Source: Curtobacterium sp. PhB115
GTDB lineage: Bacteria > Actinomycetota > Actinomycetes > Actinomycetales > Microbacteriaceae
Direction: 5' to 3'
Length of the DNA: 64,000 bases
NCBI RefSeq assembly: GCF_003752025.1
Contig: NZ_RJKR01000011.1
Location: 1-64,000 of the forward strand
In this document: one piece after another, positions 16,355 through 24,767 of the stretch
How positions within the stretch are numbered: the first letter of the stretch is position 1
Layout: the number at the start of each line of letters is the position of its first letter
Made by a program: the position numbers and the translations under genes
Notes under the pieces: model-generated
The model's database searches: none
Told to the model about the DNA's origin: nothing
Seen by the model: the letters and a program-made list of their open reading frames with translations, nothing else

Positions 16355-17951
16355 AGTCGTTGCTCCTTGCAGGGTCCCCGGCCGGAGGGCCGCGGGTCGG
16401 GACGGTTTCGGGGGTGGGGTTCGCGGGGGCCGTCCGACGACGGCGGTCACGGAGTGCGAGCAGCGCCTGGGCGGCGGCCGCGACGCCGAGGGCGATCGGC
16501 AGCCAGGCCCCCCAGAGCAGCAGCTCGGCGGCGCGCGTGTCGGCGGCGGCCACCGAGGCGGCCGACCGCTCGACGCGGGAGTCGGGGACGGACCACACGC
16601 CGCGGTCCAGGGTCGTCGTGCGAGCGGACGGGAGGCCCCCACCGCTCAGCGTCAACACGGTGCGTTCCGCGCGGGTCGCGTCCAGGACGCCACCACGGAC
16701 GGTCCACAGGGTCACGGTGTCGCGCACCGCCCAGCGGGCGGTGAACGGGCCGGGGTTGGTCGACGGGGAGACCCCGACGGGGATGCGGCCGAACAGGGCC
16801 ACGAGGTCGTCGAGCGTCAGCGTCGACGGACGATCGGCACCGCTCCCCTGCTCGCCCGTGCCGTCCTGCACGACGCGCCACCGGTCGGCGGCCACGCCCG
16901 CGCGGGTGACGCGGCGGTGGGCCGACGTCGGCAACGTGATCCGTGCCTCCTGGCCGGTGGTGGTGCCGGCGACGCGGAGCACGCCGGACGCTCCGTCCAC
17001 GTCCGCCGAGACCGACGTGGCGTCACCGCGCACCGCTGCCGTGCGCGGCAGGTCGACGCCACCCGTCGGGACGGCGATCGCGAGTGCGGCGGCGGCCACG
17101 GCGAGCGAGCCGGCGACGACCGCACGGACGGCGGGGACACGGCCCGGGGCAGGACGCCACGCTCGGGGCCAGAGCGTCAGGGCCAGGACGGGCACGACGT
17201 AGAGGACCCAGCCGAGCACCTCGATCACGCGGGGGTCCGGTGGGATACCGAGCACACCGGTGATGAGCGCGCCCTGCACCGAGCCGTTCGGGGCGAGCCA
17301 GGTCAGGTCCACCGTGCGCTGCTGGCCGATCACGATCCAGCCGGCCTCGTGGGCGCGGCGGAGCACGGTCAGGACGAGCCCGCCGGCGACGAAGACCAGG
17401 AAGACGCCGGTGCCGGTGAAGAACTTCGACAGGTTCAGGCGGACGCCGCCGGTGTAGATGCCGTACCCGATGACGACGGCGCCGGCGATCCCGATGACGG
17501 CGCCGAGCGCGGCCAGCCCCGTGTCCGACGACGCCTGGAACGTGGCGAGGAGGAAGACCGCGGTCTCGAAGCCCTCCTTGAGGACGGCGAGGAAGGCCAT
17601 ACCGGCGAGGGCCCAGGCAGTGCCGCGACCGAGCGCCTCGGTCGCGCTCGCCTCGAGCTCCGTCGTCAGCGTCCGCGCGTGCGTCCGCATCCAGACGATC
17701 ATCCCGGTGACGAACACGACCGCGACGATGCCGATGACCGCCTCCATGCCCTCCTGCTGGGCTTGGGGCAGCGCCTGCTCGACCGCCTGGAGCCCGAAGC
17801 CGACACCGACGCTGAGCAGCACGGCGATCCCGACGCCGAACCACATGGGGGCGAGCGGGACACGGTTCCGACGCAGGAACGCGGCGATGATGCCGACGAT
17901 GAGCGTCGCTTCGAGACCTTCGCGGAGGCCGATGACGAGAGTGGCGAGCAT
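16341..17951 (-). CDS. efeU: High-affinity iron permease EfeU (FTR1/OFeT family) with long C-terminal extension
   Basis: A 536-residue protein. The FTR1 core (residues 1-~270) has seven membrane helices and two iron-translocation motifs: REGLE (10-14) and a variant KEGFE (125-129). FTR1 permeases import ferric iron after oxidation. Residues ~300-480 form an extra soluble part rich in beta-strand-like sequence, followed by one more helix (LLLWGAWLPIALGVAAAAQ) and a basic tail; E. coli EfeU (~275 residues) lacks this. It is first in the operon, with an iron box directly before its ATG. Confidence 0.94.
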   Translation of the reverse strand: MLATLVIGLREGLEATLIVGIIAAFLRRNRVPLAPMWFGVGIAVLLSVGVGFGLQAVEQALPQAQQEGMEAVIGIVAVVFVTGMIVWMRTHARTLTTELEASATEALGRGTAWALAGMAFLAVLKEGFETAVFLLATFQASSDTGLAALGAVIGIAGAVVIGYGIYTGGVRLNLSKFFTGTGVFLVFVAGGLVLTVLRRAHEAGWIVIGQQRTVDLTWLAPNGSVQGALITGVLGIPPDPRVIEVLGWVLYVVPVLALTLWPRAWRPAPGRVPAVRAVVAGSLAVAAAALAIAVPTGGVDLPRTAAVRGDATSVSADVDGASGVLRVAGTTTGQEARITLPTSAHRRVTRAGVAADRWRVVQDGTGEQGSGADRPSTLTLDDLVALFGRIPVGVSPSTNPGPFTARWAVRDTVTLWTVRGGVLDATRAERTVLTLSGGGLPSARTTTLDRGVWSVPDSRVERSAASVAAADTRAAELLLWGAWLPIALGVAAAAQALLALRDRRRRTAPANPTPETVPTRGPPAGDPARSNDYAVR

Positions 17952-17954
17952 GAC

Positions 17955-17973
17955 GAAGGTGAGGCTAACCTAA
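17955..17973 (-). promoter_or_regulatory. DtxR/IdeR-type iron box before efeU
   Basis: The plus-strand sequence GAAGGTGAGGCTAACCTAA matches the 19-base iron-box consensus (TTAGGTTAGGCTAACCTAA) at 16 of 19 places. It lies 4-22 bases upstream of the efeU ATG, so an iron-loaded repressor would block initiation or early transcription of efeUOB. Little room remains for a leader; the mRNA may be leaderless. Confidence 0.85.
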
Positions 17974-18011
17974 CCGGCGCTCGGCCCGCCACCCGTTCGG
18001 CGTGGGGTTTG

Positions 18012-18824
18012 ATGGTTCTCATGAACCTGCTGTCCGTCGACGGCCTCGCCGTGGTCACGAACGTGCTCGACCTCGCCGGGGTCTTCGCGTCCGCGCTGCT
18101 CGGCGGATCGATCGCCCGGACGATGGACTTCGACCTGTTCGGGTTCCTCGTCGTCGGCTTCGTCTCCGGGCTCGGCGGCGGCATGCTCCGCGACACGTTG
18201 CTGCAGAACGGGCCGCCCGTCGCGCTCGTCGACCCGCTCTACGTGCCGGTCGCGATCGCCGGTGCCCTCATCGCCTTCTTCGTGTCGTTCTCCGAGTTGA
18301 CCTGGGACCGCCTGTTCACCGTCCTCGACGCCGCCGTCATCGGGTTCTGGGCCGTGGTCGGGGTGCAGCGGACCTTCGACGCCGGGCTGGACTGGCCGGC
18401 CGCGATCATCATGGGGACGATCACCGCGGTGGGCGGCGGCGCGATGCGGGACCTGCTGCTGCGCCGTGTGCCGGCGGTGTTCGGCGGGAACGCGCTCTAC
18501 GCCACCGTCGCGGTCGCCGCCTCGGCCGTGATGGTCATCGCGTCCGCGCTCGGCTCCCCCTCGATCGGGATCATCGCCGCGATCGCGCTGTCGCTCGGGC
18601 TGCGGTGGGGCGCCGTCCGGCGCGGCTGGGGTCTGCCGAACGGCCGCGAGTGGCAGCCGAAGTCGACACTCGGCTCGCTCCTGCGCCGCGGGCGGAGCCT
18701 GCGTCGCAGTCGGGTCCTCCGGCCGGACGCACTGCGGCTCCTGCGCCGACCAGGTCGACGCACCGGACGGGGCAGTGTCCGGGAAGAGCACGACACGTCC
18801 GGGGACTCGTCGCTCGACGGCTAG
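18012..18824 (+). CDS. TRIC-type cation channel family protein (UPF0126)
   Basis: A 270-residue membrane protein made of two homologous three-helix units, the TRIC/YadS fold. Each unit carries the glycine signature: SGLGGGMLRD (first) and AVGGGAMRDLL (second). The family conducts monovalent cations; its bacterial role is not settled. It runs divergently from efeU. Typical members end near residue 210; here a ~60-residue basic tail (RRGRSLRRSRVLR) follows. The start may be ATG 18012 (GGGG 4 bases upstream) or ATG 18021. Confidence 0.85.
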   Translation: MVLMNLLSVDGLAVVTNVLDLAGVFASALLGGSIARTMDFDLFGFLVVGFVSGLGGGMLRDTLLQNGPPVALVDPLYVPVAIAGALIAFFVSFSELTWDRLFTVLDAAVIGFWAVVGVQRTFDAGLDWPAAIIMGTITAVGGGAMRDLLLRRVPAVFGGNALYATVAVAASAVMVIASALGSPSIGIIAAIALSLGLRWGAVRRGWGLPNGREWQPKSTLGSLLRRGRSLRRSRVLRPDALRLLRRPGRRTGRGSVREEHDTSGDSSLDG

Positions 18825-19092
18825 GGACTGTCATCTGTCGGTGCCGCGGCGTAGCATCGCTACCGCCGGGTATCGTCCCGGCTCATCTCGTCCGTACGAA
18901 CCGACGCGACCCGAACGCGGCGGTTCGAGCAGACGTGTGGTTTGGGGGCTTCGCTGATGCCGCGCGGGATCAGACGCGCGGCGCGGCAGGTCTCCGACCA
19001 CCCGGCGGACCCGCGATGATGGTCGTGATCCACCAGCACCGCCCCACGACGCCGGACCCGACGGCCCCAGGGCCCCGTCGAAGCAGGAACCG
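18825..19092. other. Intergenic stretch, possible structured leader of the TetR gene
   Basis: No protein gene is supported. CTGTCA (18828-18833) and TAGCAT (18852-18857) are 18 bases apart and could form a plus-strand promoter. Downstream come compact hairpins: GCCGGG/CCCGGC at 18865-18882 and CCGCGCG/CGCGCGG at 18960-18981. A 26-codon frame (19018-19096) overlaps the TetR ATG as ATGA but has no clear ribosome site. Confidence 0.4.
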
Positions 19093-19701
19093 ATGAACGA
19101 CGACGTCCCCGACTCCCCCACGCCCCGGACGCCCAGGGCCGAGGTCCGCGAACGGCTCCTCATCGCCGGCGCCGAGGTCTTCGCCGAGCAAGGGGTGCAC
19201 GGTGCCCGGCTCGACGACGTCGCCGCTCGCGCCGGGTTCAGCAAGGGCGCGGTGTACTCGAACTTCTCCTCGAAGGAAGACCTCGTCGCGCAGGTCATGC
19301 AGCGAGGGACGAACCTCGTGCTCGGCTCCCTGCAGGACCTGGTCCGCGCCGACATCGCCGCCGTGGACATCGGCGACGTCGTCCGTGCGGCCTTCGGGCG
19401 GCACGACCAGAGCGCGCAGTTCGCCCTGCTCTCCGAGTTCCGCGGGTTCGCGATCCGGAACCCCGAGTTCATGCCGGAGTTCATGCGGCAGCGGCGCGTG
19501 CTGCAGGACGGCGTGCACGACCTGGTGCGCCTGTGGTTCGGTGCGCACCCCGAGGTCGACGCCGGCATGCCGCTCGAGGACTTCGCCACCGCGCTGATCG
19601 CCGCGAACGTCGGGCTCGTGTTCGACGCGCCGGCGCTCCCCGGGGTGGACCCGGGCGAGGTCGTCGCGGCGCTCGTCGAGGCGGTCGTGCGGCGCCGCTG
19701 A
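19093..19701 (+). CDS. TetR/AcrR-family regulator
   Basis: A 202-residue one-component regulator. The helix-turn-helix spans residues ~18-65: RLLIAGAEVFAEQGVHG, LDDVAARAGFSKGAVYSNF, SSKEDLVAQV. The C-terminal ligand domain gives no hint of the inducer. No transporter or enzyme gene faces it closely; the TRIC gene lies upstream on the same strand and the transglutaminase operon converges downstream. The target is unknown. Confidence 0.9.
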   Translation: MNDDVPDSPTPRTPRAEVRERLLIAGAEVFAEQGVHGARLDDVAARAGFSKGAVYSNFSSKEDLVAQVMQRGTNLVLGSLQDLVRADIAAVDIGDVVRAAFGRHDQSAQFALLSEFRGFAIRNPEFMPEFMRQRRVLQDGVHDLVRLWFGAHPEVDAGMPLEDFATALIAANVGLVFDAPALPGVDPGEVVAALVEAVVRRR

Positions 19702-19761
19702 CCAGCGGGGCGGGGCGGGGCGCGCGGCGCGGGGTGTGGCGCGGGGTGCGGGCGGGCTCTG

Positions 19762-19911
19762 CAGTGTGCGAGGTTCCGGTCACCGTGCGAGGCTCCGAGG
19801 GCCGCACACTGCGCGGAACCTCGCACACTGCGCGCACCTCGCACGGTGCGACCCGCGGGCACCTCGCACCGTGCGACGCGGCGCCACCGCGCACCTCGCA
19901 CCGTGCGACCC
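19762..19911. repeat. Cluster of TGCGAGGT / CTCGCAC inverted units
   Basis: CAGTGTGCGAGGTTCCG (19762-19778) is exactly complementary to 19814-19830. Within and after it, the short unit CCTCGCAC(A/C/G)(C/G)TGCG recurs at least five times up to about 19911; several copies are themselves dyads (TCGCACGGTGCGA). The cluster fills the gap between the convergent TetR and transglutaminase genes and may act as a two-way terminator. Confidence 0.7.
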
Positions 19912-19917
19912 CGCGCG

Positions 19918-22272
19918 TCAGGCCGGGCTGCGACGCGACCGACGACCCTCGTGGGACCACGCCGACGAGGGCAGCAGGCTCGGCGGCAGCACGCGCGACC
20001 GGACCACCCGCCCACCGGACACCGACGCGTCGAGCGCGACCCGTGCCTCCCGGACGTGGTCCGCCAGAGCGTCGCCGTCCACCGACGCGTCCCCGCCACC
20101 GGCGAAGCGCTCACGGTCGACCGCGTCGACCACCGCCTCGAGGTGCGGCAGCACCGCCGCGGGCAGCACCGGCTGGAGCCGACCGAGGACCGCTCGTGCG
20201 GTGCGTGCGGCTGCCGCGGCATCGTCCGGCGGCGCGAGCCCCGGTGCGTACCCGTGGTCGGCGACGTCGTCGAGGACCTCGCGCCAGGCGTTCGTCGCGG
20301 GTGACCGGCCCGCGGCGACGGCGGCGAGCCGGGAGCGTCTCCGGAGTGCACGGACGGCACCGGGGGCGAGCAGCAACAGCAGCACGACGACGGCCCCGAA
20401 CAGCAGTCCGGCGGGGCCTCCACCGGTACCGGTCGTCCCACCGGCGGCACCGGGCAGCGCGGATGCCGAGGGGGTCGCGGACGCGGACGACTCGGCGGGA
20501 GCGGACTGGTCGGGCGCCGGCAGCGGTGTCTCCGGGCTCGCGGCGGTCGGGGTCTCGGTGGCCTCGGTCGACGGCGTCGCGGCGTCGTCGGAGTCCGGTG
20601 TCGGCTCGAACGCGACCCACCCGGCGCCCTGGATGTACAGCTCGGGCCACGAGTGCAGCTGCCGGTTCGACACCGTGTACTCGCCGTCCTCCTGCGGAGC
20701 GCCGGCCCGGTACCCGACGGCGATGCGCGACGGGATCCCGAGGGTGCGGGCCATCACGGCCATCGCGGACGAGAAGTGCACGCAGTAGCCCTCGCGGACG
20801 CGCAGGAACGTCGCGACGACGTCCATGCTGTCCCCGTCGTAGCCCTGCTCGACCGGAGCGGTCTCGGAGTACGTGAACAGGTCGCTGCGGAACCACTGCT
20901 CGAGCGCGCGGGCCTCTTGGTAGTCGTCGCCCGCCGTGCCGGCCACCCGCTCGGCCGTCGAGGCGATGGTGCCCGGCAGGTCGTCCGGCAGGGCCAGGTC
21001 GGTGCGCAGCTGCTCGGCGCTGGGCTCACGGAAGCCGCGGTTGTCCCCGCCCCGGGACAGCACGCCCGACGCGGCGACGGCGTCGAGGTAGTCGTTGGCG
21101 AAGGTCGAGGCCCCGTAGACCTCGTACGTGGCTCCGCGCGGGGTCGCCGGCCCGGTCGAGCGGACCGTGCTCGAGTCCCCCATCCAGCGCCACTGCGACA
21201 GGTCGAGGTTGGTCGAGCGCGACTCGATCGACACCGCACCCGACGGCACCGGCAGGTACGTGCTCGACAGCCCGGTGATCCGCACGGTCACGTCGCCGCG
21301 GGTCGAGAGCCGGGGGTTCACGCCCTCCGCCCACTGCTGCTGGTCGGCGGTCTCGGCGTCGGCGGCGTTCGTGACGGTCGGCACCCAGTCGCCGGTGCCG
21401 AACTCGTCGAGGTCGGCGAGCTTGAGGTACTCGGGCTGGCCGTCCGAGGAGCGGTAGCGGAGCACCTCGAGCTCGTTCGGACGGCGCAGGTCGTCACCGA
21501 GGTTCAGCAGCGTGCCGGGGCGTCCCGGCTGGATGGGCGCTTGGATCGCCCCGGTGACGCCGGACAGCCAGCTGGCGTTGATCGGCACGATCGTCGGCAG
21601 GCCGATCGCGACGACGAGTCCGATGACACCGACCACGGCGGCGGGCACGACCCGTTGCACCGGACGGACGGAGAGCCAGAGGAGCGCGAGGAACGCGATC
21701 GCGGTGACGACGACGAGCACGGTGCCGGCGGGCTGACCGGTGATGATGCCGGGGACGATGAGGATGACGAGCGCCGGGGCGGCCGCGAGCGCCGGGATCC
21801 GGGCGATCGCGGCCAGGAACAGCGAGACGCCGGCGACCCAGGCGATCGAGACGGTGACGACCAACCGGATCGCGTCGGTCTGCGGCAGCGGCGCGGGGTT
21901 CAGCCGGATCGCCGCGAGTGTCTCGCCGAGGGCGCCGTTCGCGTCGAGCCAGCCGAGGGGTTGCACGTCGTTCACGAGCGCGGCGGCACACGAGCAGACG
22001 ATCAACGCGGCGACCAGGGCGACGAACCGGATCCCCGGCGCACGGCGGCGGACGGCGAGCATCACGGCGACGAGCACGGCGACGACGACCACCCCGGACG
22101 CCCACCAGGCGGTTCCCTGCACCAGGGGCCGGATCGCGAGTGCCGCGATGAGCACGGGGACGGGTGCGAGGGCGACGACCCAGGTGCTCGGGGTGTCGCG
22201 GTCGTCCTCGTCGCGGTCCAGGATCTCGCGCACGTCCACCGGCGGCCGGGGACGGGCGGTGGTGCCGCTCAC
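19918..22272 (-). CDS. Membrane transglutaminase-like protein (DUF3488/DUF4129 type)
   Basis: A 784-residue protein. A cytoplasmic N-terminus (1-30) leads to about seven membrane helices (~30-225), an extracytoplasmic part with a papain-fold transglutaminase domain (~430-570), a Ser/Thr/Pro/Ala linker, one helix near 615-640, and a cytoplasmic DUF4129-like tail. The catalytic Cys is in REGYCVHFSS, the His in RQLHSWPELY, and an acid follows in FEPTPDSDD. Substrates of this bacterial family are unknown; a cell-envelope peptide or protein role is usual. It is the last gene of a three-gene operon, overlapping the DUF58 gene by 4 bases. Confidence 0.9.
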   Translation of the reverse strand: MSGTTARPRPPVDVREILDRDEDDRDTPSTWVVALAPVPVLIAALAIRPLVQGTAWWASGVVVVAVLVAVMLAVRRRAPGIRFVALVAALIVCSCAAALVNDVQPLGWLDANGALGETLAAIRLNPAPLPQTDAIRLVVTVSIAWVAGVSLFLAAIARIPALAAAPALVILIVPGIITGQPAGTVLVVVTAIAFLALLWLSVRPVQRVVPAAVVGVIGLVVAIGLPTIVPINASWLSGVTGAIQAPIQPGRPGTLLNLGDDLRRPNELEVLRYRSSDGQPEYLKLADLDEFGTGDWVPTVTNAADAETADQQQWAEGVNPRLSTRGDVTVRITGLSSTYLPVPSGAVSIESRSTNLDLSQWRWMGDSSTVRSTGPATPRGATYEVYGASTFANDYLDAVAASGVLSRGGDNRGFREPSAEQLRTDLALPDDLPGTIASTAERVAGTAGDDYQEARALEQWFRSDLFTYSETAPVEQGYDGDSMDVVATFLRVREGYCVHFSSAMAVMARTLGIPSRIAVGYRAGAPQEDGEYTVSNRQLHSWPELYIQGAGWVAFEPTPDSDDAATPSTEATETPTAASPETPLPAPDQSAPAESSASATPSASALPGAAGGTTGTGGGPAGLLFGAVVVLLLLLAPGAVRALRRRSRLAAVAAGRSPATNAWREVLDDVADHGYAPGLAPPDDAAAAARTARAVLGRLQPVLPAAVLPHLEAVVDAVDRERFAGGGDASVDGDALADHVREARVALDASVSGGRVVRSRVLPPSLLPSSAWSHEGRRSRRSPA

Positions 22273-23600
22273 CGTGCGGCCCCGGAGTTCGAGGCGCCGG
22301 AGACGGGCACGACGAGGGTCCGCCAGCCGCCACGGTCCAGGATGCCGCGCACCACCGGGTCCGGCGGCACGATGGTCGCGAGGATCCCGCGACTCGACCC
22401 GCTCGTCGCGGTGACGAGCTCGGCGGCCTCCTCGGCGGTGCAGTGTCCGGTGACGACGGCGGTCATGCCGTGCACGTCGCGGCCGCGGACGTCGGGCAGG
22501 ACGTCGGTCACCGGTCGCGCGTCGCTCCGGAGCCGGACGTCGGCGAGCCCGACCAGGACGTCGGTGAGCCCGCCGACGTCGCCCGTGTGCCGGGTGCTGC
22601 CAGCGGGTCCGTCGCTCACGAGCACGACGCGCGAGGTCCGGGCGGCCAGGGCACGGGCGACGCTGGCGGCCACGACGACGGCGTGTTCGAAGGCCTGGTC
22701 GCCGCCGAGGTCGGACAGCTCGGCGAGGTCGTCCCGTCCGAGCCGCTGGTAGGACTCGCGCCGGACGTCGAGCGCGATCACGGCTTCCGGCGGCTGCGCC
22801 TGCGTGGTCTGGCGGACGTGCAGTTCGCCGCGGCGGGCGCTCTGGCCCCAGTGCACGCGGCGGATCGGGTCGCCGGGGCGGTACGGACGGAGTTCGCTGT
22901 CGTCGGCGGAGCCGCCCTGGCCCACCCGGCCCTCGTCGGCGGAGACCGCTCCGGCCAGTGCGCCGGCATCGATCGCCGCGATCGGTGCGCTCGCGGGCAC
23001 GACGACGACCTCTTCGGCGGGGACGACCGGCCGGTCGATGCGCAGGAGCCCGAACGGGTCCTCGACGCGGATCGTCACCGGACCGACCAGGGTGCGACCG
23101 CGGTGCATGGCGAGCGCCTCGACGTCGAGGACGGCGGGCGGCAACCCGGGGCCGACCTGCGCGTACGTCTCCGCCTCGGTCACACTCGCGAAGGCGTCCT
23201 CGAGCTGTTCGCGGACGAGCAAGGTCGACCGCGGCCCGATCGGCAGACTCGTGCTACCGAGCGTTATCCGTTCGCGGTACACCTCGCCGACCTGCACGAT
23301 GGCGCGTGCGGTGCTGCGGCTCCCCCGGAGCGGCGCGGCGACGACGAACGCCATCACGATGCCGAGCACGACGAGGACCAGCAGGAGCAGTCCTGCCGAG
23401 ACGGCGACGCTCGTGCTGCCGACGAGACCACCGCCGACCAGCCCGACGCCGACGGCGACGACGGTCCAGCCGCGCACCGTCGGGCGGGGGAACGGGGTGC
23501 GGCGGAGCAGCGATGCCCCGCGCCGGCCGAACCGCGACAGCGTCGAGCGCGCGGCGCCGGCCTGTCGCAGCAGCGACCCGGGCGCCGTCGGTCGGGCCAT
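22269..23600 (-). CDS. DUF58 domain protein
   Basis: A 443-residue protein with two membrane helices (~40-90) and a soluble C-terminus with the DUF58 signature ELRPYRPGDPIRRVHW at ~240-255. The region after it resembles a von Willebrand A fold (VIALDVRRESY, VVLVSDG). DUF58 proteins are nearly always encoded beside MoxR AAA+ ATPases, thought to act with them as chaperone and adaptor. The start overlaps the MoxR stop as TGATG, and the end overlaps the transglutaminase start. Confidence 0.92.
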   Translation of the reverse strand: MARPTAPGSLLRQAGAARSTLSRFGRRGASLLRRTPFPRPTVRGWTVVAVGVGLVGGGLVGSTSVAVSAGLLLLVLVVLGIVMAFVVAAPLRGSRSTARAIVQVGEVYRERITLGSTSLPIGPRSTLLVREQLEDAFASVTEAETYAQVGPGLPPAVLDVEALAMHRGRTLVGPVTIRVEDPFGLLRIDRPVVPAEEVVVVPASAPIAAIDAGALAGAVSADEGRVGQGGSADDSELRPYRPGDPIRRVHWGQSARRGELHVRQTTQAQPPEAVIALDVRRESYQRLGRDDLAELSDLGGDQAFEHAVVVAASVARALAARTSRVVLVSDGPAGSTRHTGDVGGLTDVLVGLADVRLRSDARPVTDVLPDVRGRDVHGMTAVVTGHCTAEEAAELVTATSGSSRGILATIVPPDPVVRGILDRGGWRTLVVPVSGASNSGAAR

Positions 23601-24592
23601 CAGGAGCGGACGGGGGTCGCCGTGAAGGGCACCGCGGTGTCGGACACGATCCGGACGACGATCTCGCGCACGGTGTCCTCACCGGTGCCGCCGAGGCCGC
23701 GGGCGACCGGGACGAGCCGGTGTGCGAGCACGATCGGCGCCAGCTCGGCGACGTCGTCGGGGGTGACGAACGGCCGGCCGAGCAGTGCCGCGTGGGCACG
23801 GGCGGCCTGCGCCAGGTGCAGCGTGGCGCGGGGGCTCGCGCCGAGCACGAGGTCGGGGTGGGTCCGGGTGGAGCGGACGACGGCGATGATGTACGCCTCG
23901 ACGTCGGGCGAGATGTGCACGCTCGCGACGGCTTCGATCACGGCGCGCAGGGTGGTCACGTCGACGATCGGGCGGAGGTGCGACAGCGGGTCGCCGGCAC
24001 CTCGGTTCGCGAGCATCTGCCGTTCGGCGTCGACGCTCGGGTACCCCATCGCGATGCGCGCCATGAAGCGGTCGCGCTGGGCCTCGGGCAGCGGGTACGT
24101 GCCCTCCATGTCGATCGGGTTCTGCGTCGCCACGATCATGAACGGCCGGTCGAGCTGCCGGGTGACGCCGTCGACGGTGACCTGCGACTCGGCCATCGCC
24201 TCGAGCAGGGCGGACTGGGTCTTCGGGCTGGTGCGGTTGATCTCGTCGCCGATGACGACGTTCGCGAACACGGGGCCGGGCGAGAACCGGAACGTGCCCG
24301 AGGACTGGTCGAAGATGTTCACACCGGTGACGTCCGAGGGGAGCATGTCGGACGTGAACTGGATGCGGTTCACCGAGCCGCCGACCGAGGCGCCGAGGGC
24401 CTTCGCGAGCACCGTCTTGCCGACGCCGGGGACGTCCTCGACGAGCAGGTGCCCCTCGGCGAGCATCACCGTGAGCGCGGTGCGGATCGCCTCGGCCTTG
24501 CCGTCGATCACCGTGGCGACCGACGCGACGATGGCGTCCCCCACCTCGCGGACGCGCTCGAGCGGGAAGGCGGGGTCGGTCGGGTCCGGCAC
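23600..24592 (-). CDS. MoxR-family AAA+ ATPase
   Basis: A 330-residue AAA+ ATPase. Walker A is DVPGVGKT (53-60), Walker B VVIGDEINRT, sensor 1 IVATQNP, and the arginine-finger region follows EAQRDRFMARI. The lid domain is C-terminal. MoxR proteins remodel or mature partner proteins, often VWA/DUF58 ones. It heads the operon MoxR, DUF58, transglutaminase, with overlapping stops and starts that imply strict coupling. Confidence 0.94.
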   Translation of the reverse strand: MPDPTDPAFPLERVREVGDAIVASVATVIDGKAEAIRTALTVMLAEGHLLVEDVPGVGKTVLAKALGASVGGSVNRIQFTSDMLPSDVTGVNIFDQSSGTFRFSPGPVFANVVIGDEINRTSPKTQSALLEAMAESQVTVDGVTRQLDRPFMIVATQNPIDMEGTYPLPEAQRDRFMARIAMGYPSVDAERQMLANRGAGDPLSHLRPIVDVTTLRAVIEAVASVHISPDVEAYIIAVVRSTRTHPDLVLGASPRATLHLAQAARAHAALLGRPFVTPDDVAELAPIVLAHRLVPVARGLGGTGEDTVREIVVRIVSDTAVPFTATPVRS

Positions 24593-24678
24593 GCAGGCCT
24601 CCTCGTCTCGGGACAGGTGTCGTGCATGCTACATCGGCCGGGTGGACGCGACCGGAGGATGTGTCACCGGTACGCGTC

Positions 24679-24738
24679 CTGGACTGGAGGCCCGGATCAC
24701 GTGCGCCGATCGGCCCACGTGATCCGGGCCTCCAGTCC
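24679..24738. repeat. CTGGAGGC-family hairpin, 24-bp arms
   Basis: TGGACTGGAGGCCCGGATCA opens the 24-base left arm (24679-24702), exactly complementary to 24715-24738, around a 12-base loop that is itself partly palindromic. It lies 29 bases past the stop of the minus-strand isomerase gene. The inner GGATCACGTG is shared with the copy at 9241-9288. Confidence 0.85.
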
Positions 24739-24767
24739 AGATCGTCGGGTCGCGCGTCAGACGCGAC

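Noticed and set aside
19762..19911. Possible CRISPR array or origin iterons
   Set aside because: Units are short inverted dyads at irregular spacing, without spacers, DnaA boxes or a replication gene.
21000..24700. Plus-strand frames across the transglutaminase, DUF58 and MoxR genes
   Set aside because: They are shadows of the operon on the other strand, whose genes overlap neatly by 1-4 bases and carry complete catalytic motifs.
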